Assembly (NCBI GenBank): GCA_023460535.1 | Contig: JAEWPV010000007.1 | Span: forward strand, 124,001-188,000 | DNA: 64,000 bases | Source: Bacillota bacterium | GTDB lineage: Bacteria > Bacillota > Clostridia > Oscillospirales > Ruminococcaceae | Reading direction: 5' to 3' | Shown: in pieces, positions 14,834 to 23,484 of the stretch | How positions within the stretch are numbered: position 1 is the stretch's first letter | How the letters are laid out: each line of letters begins with the position of its first letter | Notes under the pieces: generated by a model | The model's database searches: none | Seen by the model: only the letters and a program-made list of their open reading frames with translations | Told to the model about the DNA's origin: nothing | Translations under genes and position numbers: made by a program

Positions 14834-15514
14834 ATGCCGGAGCTGTCGCCGTTAATCATTTCGCTGCAAACCACTGTGGTTGCAACCGTCATCACCTTTG
14901 CGCTGGGGCTCTTTGCCGCGCACCGGGTGGCGCGAATGCGTCGATTTAAGGGGTTCATCGACGGGTTGTTTACGCTGCCTATGGTGCTGCCGCCCACGGT
15001 GGTCGGCTTCTTCTTATTGCTTATGCTGGGCAAGAACAGCCCGTTTGGCAAGCTGCTACAGCTGTTTGACACCTCGGTTATATTCACATGGGAATCTACG
15101 GTAATTGCGGCCGTGGTGGTATCCTTTCCACTAATGTACCGCACGGTACGCGGCACGTTTGAGCAGCTTGACCCCAACCTAGTTTACGCCGCGCGCACGC
15201 TTGGCATGTCCGAGACAAGGATATTCTGGCGGGTTATCCTGCCTAACTCTTGGTCTGGCATTGCGGCAGGCACGGTGCTGAGCTTTTCGCGGGCGCTGGG
15301 CGAGTTCGGCGCAACCATCATGATAGCGGGCAACATCCCGGGGCGCACCCAGACGATGTCCACCGCCATCTACACCGCCGTACAAAGCGGCAACCGATTG
15401 GCCGCATACCGGTGGGTGGCAATCATTATGGCAATCTCGCTAATCAGCATGCTGGTAATGAACCGCTGGGTAGGCAAAGCCACAAAGGGTGCGCAGCGCA
15501 TGGTGGAGGGTTAA
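14834..15514 (+). CDS. modB: Molybdate ABC transporter permease ModB
   Basis: The 226-residue membrane protein has about five hydrophobic helices and the permease-ATPase contact loop (EAA-type) ARTLGMSETRIFWRVILP near residue 130. The LPMVLPPTVVGFFLL and FSRALGEFGATIMIAGN segments are typical of ModB. The ATG at 14834 follows AAAGGAGAG. modC begins 21 bp downstream. Confidence 0.94.
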   Translation: MPELSPLIISLQTTVVATVITFALGLFAAHRVARMRRFKGFIDGLFTLPMVLPPTVVGFFLLLMLGKNSPFGKLLQLFDTSVIFTWESTVIAAVVVSFPLMYRTVRGTFEQLDPNLVYAARTLGMSETRIFWRVILPNSWSGIAAGTVLSFSRALGEFGATIMIAGNIPGRTQTMSTAIYTAVQSGNRLAAYRWVAIIMAISLISMLVMNRWVGKATKGAQRMVEG

Positions 15515-15535
15515 TGTTAACAGTAGGGCGGTGAA

Positions 15536-16603
15536 ATGCTTTTGTCGGTTTATGTAGATATCAAAAAGAACTTTGGCGGCTTTGTGCTGGATGTGCAGTT
15601 GGAGGCAAAAAACGAGACGCTTGCTTTACTGGGCGCGTCCGGCTGCGGCAAGAGTATGACGCTTAAATGTATAGCGGGCATCGAAAAACCGGACAGCGGG
15701 CAGATTGCAATAAACGGTTCGATTGTGTTCGACGCAAAACAGGGGATTAACCTCTCGCCCCAGCAGCGAAAAACCGGATACCTGTTCCAAAACTACGCCC
15801 TGTTTCCCAACATGACGGCACAGGAGAACATCGCGTGCGGGGTTATGCGCCCAAAACACGAACGAGCGACAGAAGTGAATCGGTGGCTCGGTGTGTTTTT
15901 TCTGGATGAGCTGAAAAACCGCTACCCGCATCAGCTTTCAGGCGGGCAGCAGCAACGGGTTGCGCTTGCGAGGATGCTTGCTTCCGAGCCGAATATTCTG
16001 ATGCTGGATGAGCCGTTTTCGGCACTGGACAGCTTTTTGCGCTGGCAGCTGGAGCAGGAGCTGCGGAGTGTTCTGGAACGGTTTGGCGGTACCGCACTGT
16101 ATATCTCTCACAACCGCGACGAGGTGTTTCGCTTGTGTGACCGGATTGCGATAATCGACAGCGGGCGGGTATCGGCCATGGGAGAAAAAGGCACGTTGTT
16201 TGACTACCCGGAGGTGCTTTCCGCCTGCCTGTTAACCGGGTGTAAAAACATCTCGCCCGCAAAACAGATTGGTGAGGCAACGCTTGAGGTTTCGCAGTGG
16301 GGACTTCGCCTGAAAACCACGCGCCTAGTGCCGGACGATGTGGCGTATGTCGGAATACGGGCACACACGCTAGAACGTGCGCAGAGTGTAAGCGAGCCAA
16401 ACGCCTTCGTGTGCCGGATTGCACAGGTGATTGAAGACACCTTTTCGATGATTGTAATGGTAGAACCGCTCACCACTGCACAGCAGGGAACCGGCAGCAT
16501 GCTTCGTTGGGAGATGCCCAAGAGCCGATGGGAAGAACCCGCCGGGCGCACATTGCTGCTGAAAATCTCGCCGGAAGATGTGCTGCCGCTGCAGGAGGGA
16601 TGA
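15536..16603 (+). CDS. modC: Molybdate ABC transporter ATP-binding protein ModC
   Basis: The 355-residue ATPase has Walker A GASGCGKS (residues 34-41), signature LSGGQQQR and Walker B ILMLDEP, followed by a C-terminal regulatory domain of about 130 residues of the MOP/TOBE kind. It powers ModAB. It is the last gene of the co-directional nif-mod block; an inverted repeat at 16643 lies after it. Start is the ATG at 15536 with GGGCGG upstream. Confidence 0.92.
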   Translation: MLLSVYVDIKKNFGGFVLDVQLEAKNETLALLGASGCGKSMTLKCIAGIEKPDSGQIAINGSIVFDAKQGINLSPQQRKTGYLFQNYALFPNMTAQENIACGVMRPKHERATEVNRWLGVFFLDELKNRYPHQLSGGQQQRVALARMLASEPNILMLDEPFSALDSFLRWQLEQELRSVLERFGGTALYISHNRDEVFRLCDRIAIIDSGRVSAMGEKGTLFDYPEVLSACLLTGCKNISPAKQIGEATLEVSQWGLRLKTTRLVPDDVAYVGIRAHTLERAQSVSEPNAFVCRIAQVIEDTFSMIVMVEPLTTAQQGTGSMLRWEMPKSRWEEPAGRTLLLKISPEDVLPLQEG

Positions 16604-16642
16604 CAGCGGTAGATTCTTATATTCTGTTATTAATAGAACAAA

Positions 16643-16671
16643 GGGCATTGTCCTTCTGTAAGGCAATGCCC
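16643..16671 (-). terminator. Terminator between modC and the convergent gene
   Basis: GGGCATTG and CAATGCCC pair, with an inner CCTT/AAGG. The T-rich tail (TTTGTTCTATT) is on the minus strand, so it mainly ends the gene at 16727; it may also stop modC transcripts. Confidence 0.65.
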
Positions 16672-16726
16672 GCTCTAGTGACCTGACCCGCTGGTATGAT
16701 AAAGGTGAAAATAATCTATCAGCACA

Positions 16727-17467
16727 TTAACATTGAACAACAGTATAAGACACTAGCCTGCCCTGCTTGCCGACCTTTTCGATTGCCCCCACCGAGAATA
16801 AAACGTTTAGCGCCGTTTGTGCTTTGTGAAGGGGCAGCTTTGTTGCGGCGGCATAATCCTTAGAGGTAAACGGCTCGGTCAGCGAGTGTGGTATCAGCTG
16901 CACGTACTGCGCAGGGGTATCAATGCGCAGTTCTCCCGAAAGGGCTACCGGTATCCGCTCGCTGCGGGTGGAGCCGCGCTTTTTGTCCTTGCCCCAACCA
17001 TTCAGTCGCCGGTAGTCCTCTACATCCACAAGCAAAATACGAAGCCTCAGGTTAGGGTGGCACAACAACGGCTTGATTTTATACAGCTCGTAAAACGCCT
17101 CGTACCCCGTACCGATTTTGGGGGATCGGCGTTTTTTGCTTACCTCCCCTGTCTCCTCGTCAATCCATGAAATCCATTTGGTGTAGGCTATGGGGTACAC
17201 CACCGTTACCGTGCAAAGTGTAAGAAAATAGGCGAGCTTACTACGCAGCTTATCAAAGCCGCGCGTCTGTATCTCTATTATGCCATCCTTATTCAGGATG
17301 TCGGCAACAAACCGCCCGACGGGTACCTCGTGGGTGCTTTTATCCGGGCTGAGCCAGTGCTTTAGCACGGCGTGCAGGGTCTTTTCGCCTAAGGTTCCGA
17401 TGCCCGCCGTCTCGCGCCGCTCGGTCATGACAGCTTGGCAGACGCTTAAAAAACGTGCCTTTTCCAC
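16727..17467 (-). CDS. Conserved hypothetical protein, nuclease-like core plus winged-helix tail
   Basis: I do not recognise a named family. The 246-residue protein starts with GTG at 17467 behind AAGGGGGTG. Residues 45-70 read VGRFVADILNKDGIIEIQTRGF, a D-x(9-10)-E-x-Q arrangement like a PD-(D/E)XK nuclease core with Gln in place of Lys. A basic segment (WGKDKKRGSTRSERIP) follows around residue 160. The C-terminal 50 residues (PFTSKDYAAATKLP, then a helix and GAIEKVGKQGR) look like a winged helix. It stands alone between the nif-mod operon and the DUF5058 cassette with its own promoter. Confidence 0.6.
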   Translation of the reverse strand: MEKARFLSVCQAVMTERRETAGIGTLGEKTLHAVLKHWLSPDKSTHEVPVGRFVADILNKDGIIEIQTRGFDKLRSKLAYFLTLCTVTVVYPIAYTKWISWIDEETGEVSKKRRSPKIGTGYEAFYELYKIKPLLCHPNLRLRILLVDVEDYRRLNGWGKDKKRGSTRSERIPVALSGELRIDTPAQYVQLIPHSLTEPFTSKDYAAATKLPLHKAQTALNVLFSVGAIEKVGKQGRLVSYTVVQC

Positions 17468-17499
17468 TGCTACACCCCCTTACACCGAACATCCTTTCC

Positions 17500-17528
17500 A
17501 TGGTAGCATGTGTATCCCCTGTTGTCAA
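17500..17528 (-). promoter_or_regulatory. Promoter of the nuclease-like gene
   Basis: On the minus strand TTGACA (17523-17528), a 17-bp spacer and TACCAT (17500-17505) precede the GTG start at 17467. Confidence 0.55.
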
Positions 17529-17624
17529 AATAAACTAAATCTGCGCTGTACATCAAATTTCGCTTATGGTATTCTTAATTATAACAATTCGCTTTCGGTC
17601 AGCCCAATTTGCTGTCGGAACAGA

Positions 17625-17649
17625 TTACGCCGCGTACATGCGGCGGTAA
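17625..17649 (+). other. Hairpin in the leader of the DUF5058 gene
   Basis: TTACGCCGC and GCGGCG(G)TAA pair around a GTACAT loop, ending about 10 bases before the ribosome binding site. It may control translation. No known riboswitch pattern was recognised. Confidence 0.35.
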
Positions 17650-17666
17650 GGAACGGAGCGGTAACT

Positions 17667-18368
17667 TTGAACGACTTTAAAAATGGAACAGTCATGTTCG
17701 CCCTAGGAGGCATGGTCGCAGTATTTGTCATTGCACAATCAATATTCTTCCTTGTTAAAGCGGTACGGCAGGGTCGGGCGCTGGGTATTGACGGCAAGGT
17801 GATGAAAAAAGCGGCACTGTCGTCAATCATCTTCACCATAACCCCATCCATCTCTATTCTGCTTGGACTGATAACCCTCTCCAAGGCACTGGGGGTTGCG
17901 CTGCCCTGGATACGCCTGAGCGTGCTGGGTGCGGTTACATACGAGCTGCCCGCCGCAGAGGCCGCAGCGAACGCGTTCGGTCTTTCAATCTCAAACAGCA
18001 TTACCGACCCGAAGGTGTTCTCCGCCATGATATGGGTTATGACCACCGGCTGCATTACCCCCCTTATCATTGTTCCGCTGTTCTTAAAACGGCTGCGCGG
18101 GGGCCTTACTAAAATGAAGACGCGCGACGAAAAGTGGGGCGACATCTTTATGACGGCGCTGTTTCTGGGTATGATCTCCGCGTTTCTCGGCATGGGCGTC
18201 TCGGGCGGACTGATGCCGGTGCTTACGCTGCTGAGCTCCGCCGTGATTATGGTGGCGTGCGGCGTGGTGATAAAAAAGACCGGTGCCGAGTGGCTAAGAA
18301 ACTACGCGCTGCCCTTTAGCATGATCGGCGCGATGGCACTGGCCATTTTGTTCCACGCAGTGATATAA
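17667..18368 (+). CDS. DUF5058 family membrane protein
   Basis: The 233-residue protein has about six membrane helices. The N-terminus (MNDFKNGTVMFALGG, then VFVIAQSIFFLVKAVRQG) and the SITDPKVFSAMIWVMTTGC segment fit the DUF5058 family, whose function is not known; it is thought to be a transporter component. The start is a TTG at 17667 after GGAACGGAG, chosen because the upstream open frame crosses the divergent promoter. It lies 15 bp before a second membrane protein and an M20 peptidase, suggesting a three-gene uptake and hydrolysis unit for a peptide-like or acylated amino compound. Confidence 0.75.
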   Translation: MNDFKNGTVMFALGGMVAVFVIAQSIFFLVKAVRQGRALGIDGKVMKKAALSSIIFTITPSISILLGLITLSKALGVALPWIRLSVLGAVTYELPAAEAAANAFGLSISNSITDPKVFSAMIWVMTTGCITPLIIVPLFLKRLRGGLTKMKTRDEKWGDIFMTALFLGMISAFLGMGVSGGLMPVLTLLSSAVIMVACGVVIKKTGAEWLRNYALPFSMIGAMALAILFHAVI

Positions 18369-18383
18369 GGGAGGGTAGGACAG

Positions 18384-19040
18384 ATGAAAAGAAGCTATGA
18401 AGATTCGGTACATTTTATGGGCAGGACTTGGATGGCGGCGGCACTTATTATCCTGTATGCCGTACCCGTCACCTTCTGCGTCGCTTACGGCGTATGGCCC
18501 GACCCCGTGAAGGTTTTACAAGGTCTTTTGGGCGTGGCTCCAATCTTTTGGACGGTGTGCGCCATAGAGGTGTTTACCTACGCGCCGATGCTCGGCAACG
18601 CGGGAACCTACCTTGGTTTTGTTACCGGTAACCTGACAAACCTAAAAGTACCCTGCGCGTTATCCGCCATGGAAGGGGCGGCGGTTGCCCCCGGCAGCGA
18701 CGAAGGCGAAGTAATCTCCACCATCGCGATTTCGGTATCCTCCATTACCACCACACTGATTATCCTATCGGGGGTTTTGCTGCTGATTCCGCTTACCCCG
18801 CTGTTGGAGTCCCCCGTTTTAAAGCCCGCGTTTGACAACATCCTGCCCGCGCTGTTTGGCGGACTTGGCTTTGTATACATCTCAAAAAGCTGGAAGATTG
18901 CCGTTACCCCGCTGCTTGCCATGATCCTTCTGTTTATCCTTGTTCCGTCGCTAGCCGGCTCGGTGGGCGTGTTGGTTCCCGTTGCCGCGCTAATCAGCAT
19001 CGGTGCAGCAAGGCTTTTGTACAAAAAGAACCTGTTGTAA
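18384..19040 (+). CDS. Hypothetical membrane protein paired with DUF5058
   Basis: The 218-residue product has about six hydrophobic helices. Conserved-looking loops include APMLGNAGTYLGFVTGNLTNLKVPCALSAME (in parts) and LFGGLGFVYISKSWK. I do not recognise a named family. It follows the DUF5058 gene at 15 bp with AGGGAGG before the ATG, and precedes the M20 peptidase. The pair of small polytopic proteins could form a two-subunit permease; this is inference from place and size. Confidence 0.65.
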   Translation: MKRSYEDSVHFMGRTWMAAALIILYAVPVTFCVAYGVWPDPVKVLQGLLGVAPIFWTVCAIEVFTYAPMLGNAGTYLGFVTGNLTNLKVPCALSAMEGAAVAPGSDEGEVISTIAISVSSITTTLIILSGVLLLIPLTPLLESPVLKPAFDNILPALFGGLGFVYISKSWKIAVTPLLAMILLFILVPSLAGSVGVLVPVAALISIGAARLLYKKNLL

Positions 19041-19072
19041 ATCAGTAATACTTCGGAAAGGATTTGTGACAC

Positions 19073-20386
19073 ATGGCATACAGCAGAGCGGTGGAATCTC
19101 TCTCTAAAATGATAACCTTTCAGACCATATCGGTTCGCGGAAAGCCAGACGAAAACGGCGAGCAGTTTGATGGGTTTCGCGCATATATAAAGGAACGTTA
19201 CCCGAACGTGTTTGCTCGCTGCACCTTTGAACAGGTTGGGCAGAGCGGACTGTTATTTCACCTTGCGGGTAAGCAAAGTGACTGCCCCAGTGCCCTGATG
19301 GCGCACTACGACGTGGTGGAGGTCAGTGACGACTGGCAGCACCCTCCGTTTGGAGGAGTCGTGGAGGACGGTGTTTTATGGGGGCGCGGCGCTATTGACA
19401 CCAAGGTAACGCTTTGCGCTGCGCTGGAGGCGGTGGAGCGGCTGCTGGACGAGGGCTTTATCCCCAAAAACGACCTATACCTTTCGTTTTCGGGCGACGA
19501 GGAGATTATGGGTCCCTCCGCACCCGCGATGGTGGATTTATTTGAGCAGCGCGGCATCCGGCTGGGGTTTGTACTGGATGAGGGCGGCGCTATTGTTTCG
19601 GGCATCTTCCCCGGTGTTACAAAGGATTGCGCGGTAATCGGCATTGCCGAGAAGGGTATGGCCGACCTGATGCTGACCGCTGAGTCCGCTGCGGGTCACG
19701 CCTCCGCCCCGCCTAACACCACGGCCTTGGGCAAGGTGGCTAAAGCCATCTGTCGCATTGAGGCAAACCCGTTCCGGCAGCGCCTTGTGGCGCCTGTGCG
19801 CAGCATGCTTTCTAACCTCGGCAAGCACTCCGAAAAGGGCGCAATCCGCCTTATCTTCTCCAACCTGTGGCTCACAGCACCCATAGTAAAGCTCATCTTT
19901 AAAAAGGGCGGCGGCGAGCTTGCGGCTATGACCCGCACCACAACCGCCTTTACCATGGCAAAGGGCAGCTCGCAGGCAAACGTTTTGCCCAAAACCGCGT
20001 CCGCCACCGCAAACTTTCGCATCCTGCAGGGGGACACGGTGGAGGGAACAATCGCGCGCGTCAAGAAGCTTGCGGGCAAAGAGGTTACCGTTACCAAGAT
20101 TTACGCATCCGAGCCCAGCAGCATCTCCAAGCTCGACGAGCGGTACGACCTGCTTGCTGACACCATCCGGGATAGCTTTATGGATGTGCTGGTGACCCCT
20201 TACTTAATGATGGCGTGCACCGACTCCAGACACTTCGGGCGCATTTCGAACCACGTGTACCGCTTTACCCCCCTTCGCCTGTCTAAGGAGGACAGGGGGC
20301 TGATTCACGCTAACGACGAGCGGATTGACACCGCAAAGGTGGATGAATGCGTCGAGTTTTATGTTAACCTGGTTCGCAAGTTATAA
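19073..20386 (+). CDS. M20 family metallopeptidase
   Basis: The 437-residue enzyme is an M20 (carboxypeptidase/deacylase) hydrolase with two metal ions. Visible sites are the metal ligand and catalytic HYDVV (residues 82-86), the bridging Asp in GRGAIDTK (about 103), the catalytic base Glu-Glu in SGDEEIMGPS (about 143) and a dimerisation domain with HASAPP. No signal peptide, so it works in the cytoplasm. In operon with the two membrane proteins upstream it probably cleaves the imported substrate. Start ATG at 19073 follows GAAAGGA. Confidence 0.85.
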   Translation: MAYSRAVESLSKMITFQTISVRGKPDENGEQFDGFRAYIKERYPNVFARCTFEQVGQSGLLFHLAGKQSDCPSALMAHYDVVEVSDDWQHPPFGGVVEDGVLWGRGAIDTKVTLCAALEAVERLLDEGFIPKNDLYLSFSGDEEIMGPSAPAMVDLFEQRGIRLGFVLDEGGAIVSGIFPGVTKDCAVIGIAEKGMADLMLTAESAAGHASAPPNTTALGKVAKAICRIEANPFRQRLVAPVRSMLSNLGKHSEKGAIRLIFSNLWLTAPIVKLIFKKGGGELAAMTRTTTAFTMAKGSSQANVLPKTASATANFRILQGDTVEGTIARVKKLAGKEVTVTKIYASEPSSISKLDERYDLLADTIRDSFMDVLVTPYLMMACTDSRHFGRISNHVYRFTPLRLSKEDRGLIHANDERIDTAKVDECVEFYVNLVRKL

Positions 20387-20397
20387 GAGGAGGCTTT

Positions 20398-21063
20398 ATG
20401 ATGAAAGAACAAATCAGAACACTTATTTTGGGGCTTGGCGCCGACGACTGCGGCTTTGCGCATATCGACGCCTTTGCCGACGCGCCAAAGGGTTTTCACC
20501 CCACCGACATCTACCGCGACTGCCGCAGCGTAGTGGTGTTTGTAAAGCGCATCGCAAACGGGCTAAAACAGGTGAGCCCGCGTATTGTGTATAACCACGC
20601 CAATATTCAGGTTTTGTATGATATCGACCGCATCTCGCGGGAGGCAAGCATCCACATTGAGGATTTGGGCGCCACCGCCGTACCCATGCCCTGCGACGGC
20701 CCCTACGAATACTGGGATGCCGAAAGCAAGACCGGGCGCGGCTTATTATCCATGCGGCATGCCGCCACGCTTTCGGGCATGGGCAGCCTTGGCAAGAACA
20801 CACTGTTCATTCATAAAAAATACGGCACCATGGTCAACATCGGGCTGCTCTTAACCAGCCTTGAGCTTGCGTCCGACCCTCAGTCAAAGGAGCTTTGTAT
20901 AGCGGGCTGTAACCTGTGCCTAAACAACTGCCCCTCCCGCGCGCTGGACGGCGTTACGGTGATTCAAAAACGCTGCCGTGAGCATACCTATACCAGCAAC
21001 GAAAAGGGCTACGATATCTGCAACTGCAACACCTGCCGGGTAATCTGCCCCGCGGTGAGGTAG
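20398..21063 (+). CDS. Epoxyqueuosine reductase (QueG)-like 4Fe-4S protein
   Basis: The 221-residue protein begins with GADDCGFAHID and a CRSVVVFVKRI strand as in QueG-like proteins and ends with an Fe-S region: AGCNLCLNNCPSRAL and later CNCNTCRVICP. It is shorter than true QueG (about 350-380 residues) and lacks its C-terminal HEAT part, so it is more likely one of the short QueG-like ferredoxin-type proteins of Clostridia with unknown substrate. GAGGAGG precedes the ATG at 20398. It starts 12 bp after the M20 peptidase and may be the fourth gene of that operon. Confidence 0.75.
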   Translation: MMKEQIRTLILGLGADDCGFAHIDAFADAPKGFHPTDIYRDCRSVVVFVKRIANGLKQVSPRIVYNHANIQVLYDIDRISREASIHIEDLGATAVPMPCDGPYEYWDAESKTGRGLLSMRHAATLSGMGSLGKNTLFIHKKYGTMVNIGLLLTSLELASDPQSKELCIAGCNLCLNNCPSRALDGVTVIQKRCREHTYTSNEKGYDICNCNTCRVICPAVR

Positions 21064-21120
21064 CATCGCGCCGCAAGGAATTTGTGCTGATATCCCGCCG
21101 TCGTATCTCTGCTGCAACTG

Positions 21121-22443
21121 TCAGAGATAAGCGGGCAGCCAGTCTCCGTGTGCCTCAATCAGCTCATCCACCATGCGGACAATCTCGTCAGTAGAAAGCT
21201 CCGCGGCGGTGTGCGGCTCAAGCAGCGCGGCGTGGTAGATATGCTCCCGCTTGCCGGTTACGGCGGCTTCAATGGTAAGAAGCTGTGGGTTGATATTGGT
21301 CCTGTTCATCGCCGCAAGCTGGGGGGGAAGCTTGCCGATGCGGCACGGGCGAATACCCGAACCGTTTACAAGGCAGGGAACCTCTACGCAGGCTTCCTCG
21401 GGGAGATTGCCGATGAGTCCGCCTGTGTTAAGCACGTTGCCCCCTATTGTGTACTGGTTGCCAGTTATAATGGATTCCATGATATACGACGCGTACTCGG
21501 TGCTTCTGGTGTGGGGAATTTCGACCTGCTCCACAAGACCCGAGTATTCTTTTTCCCAGTCGGCAATCTGCTTGACACAGCGGCGGGGGTATTCGTCAAG
21601 CGGAATCTGAAAGGCATCAATCAGTTCCGGGCGGCTGGACTTAATGTAGAGCGGGTTGTACTCCGCGTTGTGCTCGCTCGACTCCGTGCAGTAGTAGCCG
21701 AACTTATCGATGTAGTCATACCGCACCATGTCTTGGTGCTTTTCAGCAGCGTTTTTTGCTTTGGCACGTCTTTTAATCTCTGGGTACAAGTCGGTACCGT
21801 CACGGTCCCGCAGCTCCAGCAGCCAACCCATGTGGTTGATTCCCGCAATCAGCTCGCGTCGACCCTCCAGCTTATCCTCCATACCCAGCGCCTTGAGCAG
21901 ATGCTCCGAGCAAATCTGTACACTGTGGCACAGACCGACGGTCTTCACACCGGTATAGCGCTGCATGTAGCCGGTTAACATCGCCATGGGGTTGGTGTAG
22001 TTCAGAAGCCATGCGTCAGGGCACACCTCCTCGATGTCACGGGCAAAGCCCTCCATAACCGGGATGGTGCGCAAAGCACGCATAATTCCACCAATGCCCA
22101 AGGTATCGGCAATCGTCTGGCGCAGACCATACTTCTTGGGCACTTCGAAATCTATAATGGTGCAGGGGTCGTACCCGCCCACCTGGATGGCGTTTACGAC
22201 AAAGTCGGCATCGCGCAGAGCATCCTTACGCTGCGCAACACCCAGATATGCTGTAATGCGCGCTCGCCCGCCCAGTCTGCGGTTCATCGCCTCGAGGATT
22301 GCTTTACTCTGCGTTAACCGCTCCGCATCAATATCATATAATGCCATTTCTGCGTCTTCCAGCGCTTGTGTACACATGCAGTCGCCAAGTACATTGCGGG
22401 CAAAAACCGTACTGCCGGCGCCCATAAAGGTAATCTTACTCAT
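21121..22443 (-). CDS. Glycoside hydrolase family 4 alpha-galactosidase-type enzyme
   Basis: The 440-residue protein is a GH4 enzyme, which cleaves glycosides by an NAD- and Mn-dependent redox-elimination route. The N-terminal Rossmann motif is FMGAGSTVF. The metal ligands lie in GLCHSVQ and GINHMGW, and NYTNPMA is typical. CHS rather than CN at the metal site favours unphosphorylated alpha-galactosides (MelA-like) over 6-phospho-glycosides. I start at the ATG at 22443 after AAAGAGG. A divergent AraC regulator starts 132 bp away. Confidence 0.88.
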   Translation of the reverse strand: MSKITFMGAGSTVFARNVLGDCMCTQALEDAEMALYDIDAERLTQSKAILEAMNRRLGGRARITAYLGVAQRKDALRDADFVVNAIQVGGYDPCTIIDFEVPKKYGLRQTIADTLGIGGIMRALRTIPVMEGFARDIEEVCPDAWLLNYTNPMAMLTGYMQRYTGVKTVGLCHSVQICSEHLLKALGMEDKLEGRRELIAGINHMGWLLELRDRDGTDLYPEIKRRAKAKNAAEKHQDMVRYDYIDKFGYYCTESSEHNAEYNPLYIKSSRPELIDAFQIPLDEYPRRCVKQIADWEKEYSGLVEQVEIPHTRSTEYASYIMESIITGNQYTIGGNVLNTGGLIGNLPEEACVEVPCLVNGSGIRPCRIGKLPPQLAAMNRTNINPQLLTIEAAVTGKREHIYHAALLEPHTAAELSTDEIVRMVDELIEAHGDWLPAYL

Positions 22444-22516
22444 AACCTGCAACCTCTTTCTTATAATGATTGGCTGTTTGCAGGTTCAGTATAGCATGTT
22501 AACGGGCGACGAACGA

Positions 22517-22546
22517 TTGCGTTTTGTGCCTGATTGTTGATATAAT
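22517..22546 (+). promoter_or_regulatory. Promoter of the AraC-type regulator
   Basis: TTGCGT (22517-22522), 18-bp spacer and TATAAT (22541-22546). Transcription would begin near 22553, downstream of the ATG at 22552, which supports the GTG start at 22576. Confidence 0.6.
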
Positions 22547-22575
22547 GTGACATGATAGGTGGGGAGGTGTCGGAA

Positions 22576-23361
22576 GTGGTTCAATACATCATGCTCGAAA
22601 ACCGGGGAATCCCCGGCGTGAATCCGCTGGTGTGCGGGATGGAAGCCTGTGTGCCGGGCTACAGCTTTGGTCCGGCAAAGCGCGAATACTATCTGCTGCA
22701 TTACATTGTCTCGGGAAAGGGCGTGCTGCACAACGAGCGCGGCGCGCATCCGGTCAGGCAGGGACAACTTTTTGTGATACGACCGGGTGAGGTTACCACC
22801 TACACCGCCGATACTCTTGCACCGTGGCTTTATATCTGGATTGGGTTCCAAACAAGTCTTCCCTTTCGTGATGTGCTTTCCTCCGATGTGTTGGACGGCG
22901 CGGGCTGCAGAGCAATGTTTGAGGAAATGATTGCGTGCGGGACGCAGCCGGAGTGCGAGTATTATATCTGCGGTAAGATCTACGAGCTTTTGCACACGCT
23001 CAGGCAATCGCAGGAGCCGATAGAGGACGGGCGGCGTTATGTGCGTGTGACACAGGATTTTATTCACGCCAACTACATGCGTGACATTACGGTGGAGGGA
23101 ATGGCTCGCAATCTGGGGCTGGATCGCAGCTACTTTTCGCGGCTGTTTAAAGCATATACCGGTCGTTCGCCGCAGGAATACCTGCTGGACTTTCGAATGA
23201 CAAAAGCGGCGGAGCTGCTCCTTCACAATTTCTCCTGTGCGCAGACAGCGGTGCAGATTGGCTATCACGACCCGGTGCAGTTTTCCCGCATGTTTCGCAA
23301 ACGGTACGGGGTTGCCCCAAGCCGTTACCGCTCTCATCAAAAAACTGATACGCAACCGTGA
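22576..23361 (+). CDS. AraC family transcriptional regulator
   Basis: The 261-residue protein has an N-terminal AraC-type cupin (residues 10-110, with YYLLHYIVSGKG and FVIRPGEVTTY) and two C-terminal helix-turn-helix units (ITVEGMARNLGLDRSYFSRLFK and the family signature AVQIGYHDPVQFSRMFRKRYGVAPSRYR in parts). The GTG at 22576 lies eight bases after GGGGAGG. It is divergent from the GH4 gene and most likely activates it in response to an alpha-galactoside or related sugar. Confidence 0.88.
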   Translation: MVQYIMLENRGIPGVNPLVCGMEACVPGYSFGPAKREYYLLHYIVSGKGVLHNERGAHPVRQGQLFVIRPGEVTTYTADTLAPWLYIWIGFQTSLPFRDVLSSDVLDGAGCRAMFEEMIACGTQPECEYYICGKIYELLHTLRQSQEPIEDGRRYVRVTQDFIHANYMRDITVEGMARNLGLDRSYFSRLFKAYTGRSPQEYLLDFRMTKAAELLLHNFSCAQTAVQIGYHDPVQFSRMFRKRYGVAPSRYRSHQKTDTQP

Positions 23362-23392
23362 TTGCTCTGACACGAACGAGCTTTTGAATTCA

Positions 23393-23438
23393 AAAACGCG
23401 CCTTAAGCTGGCTTTTAAACCAACTTAAGGCGCGTTTT
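23393..23438. terminator. Bidirectional intrinsic terminator
   Basis: AAAACGCGCCTTAAGCTGG pairs with CCAACTTAAGGCGCGTTTT, with A run on one side and T run on the other. It separates the convergent araC and metal-permease genes. Confidence 0.8.
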
Positions 23439-23484
23439 ATACCCGTTTTACTTGCTAAGGCTTCCAGCTATCTTAAGCTATTTG

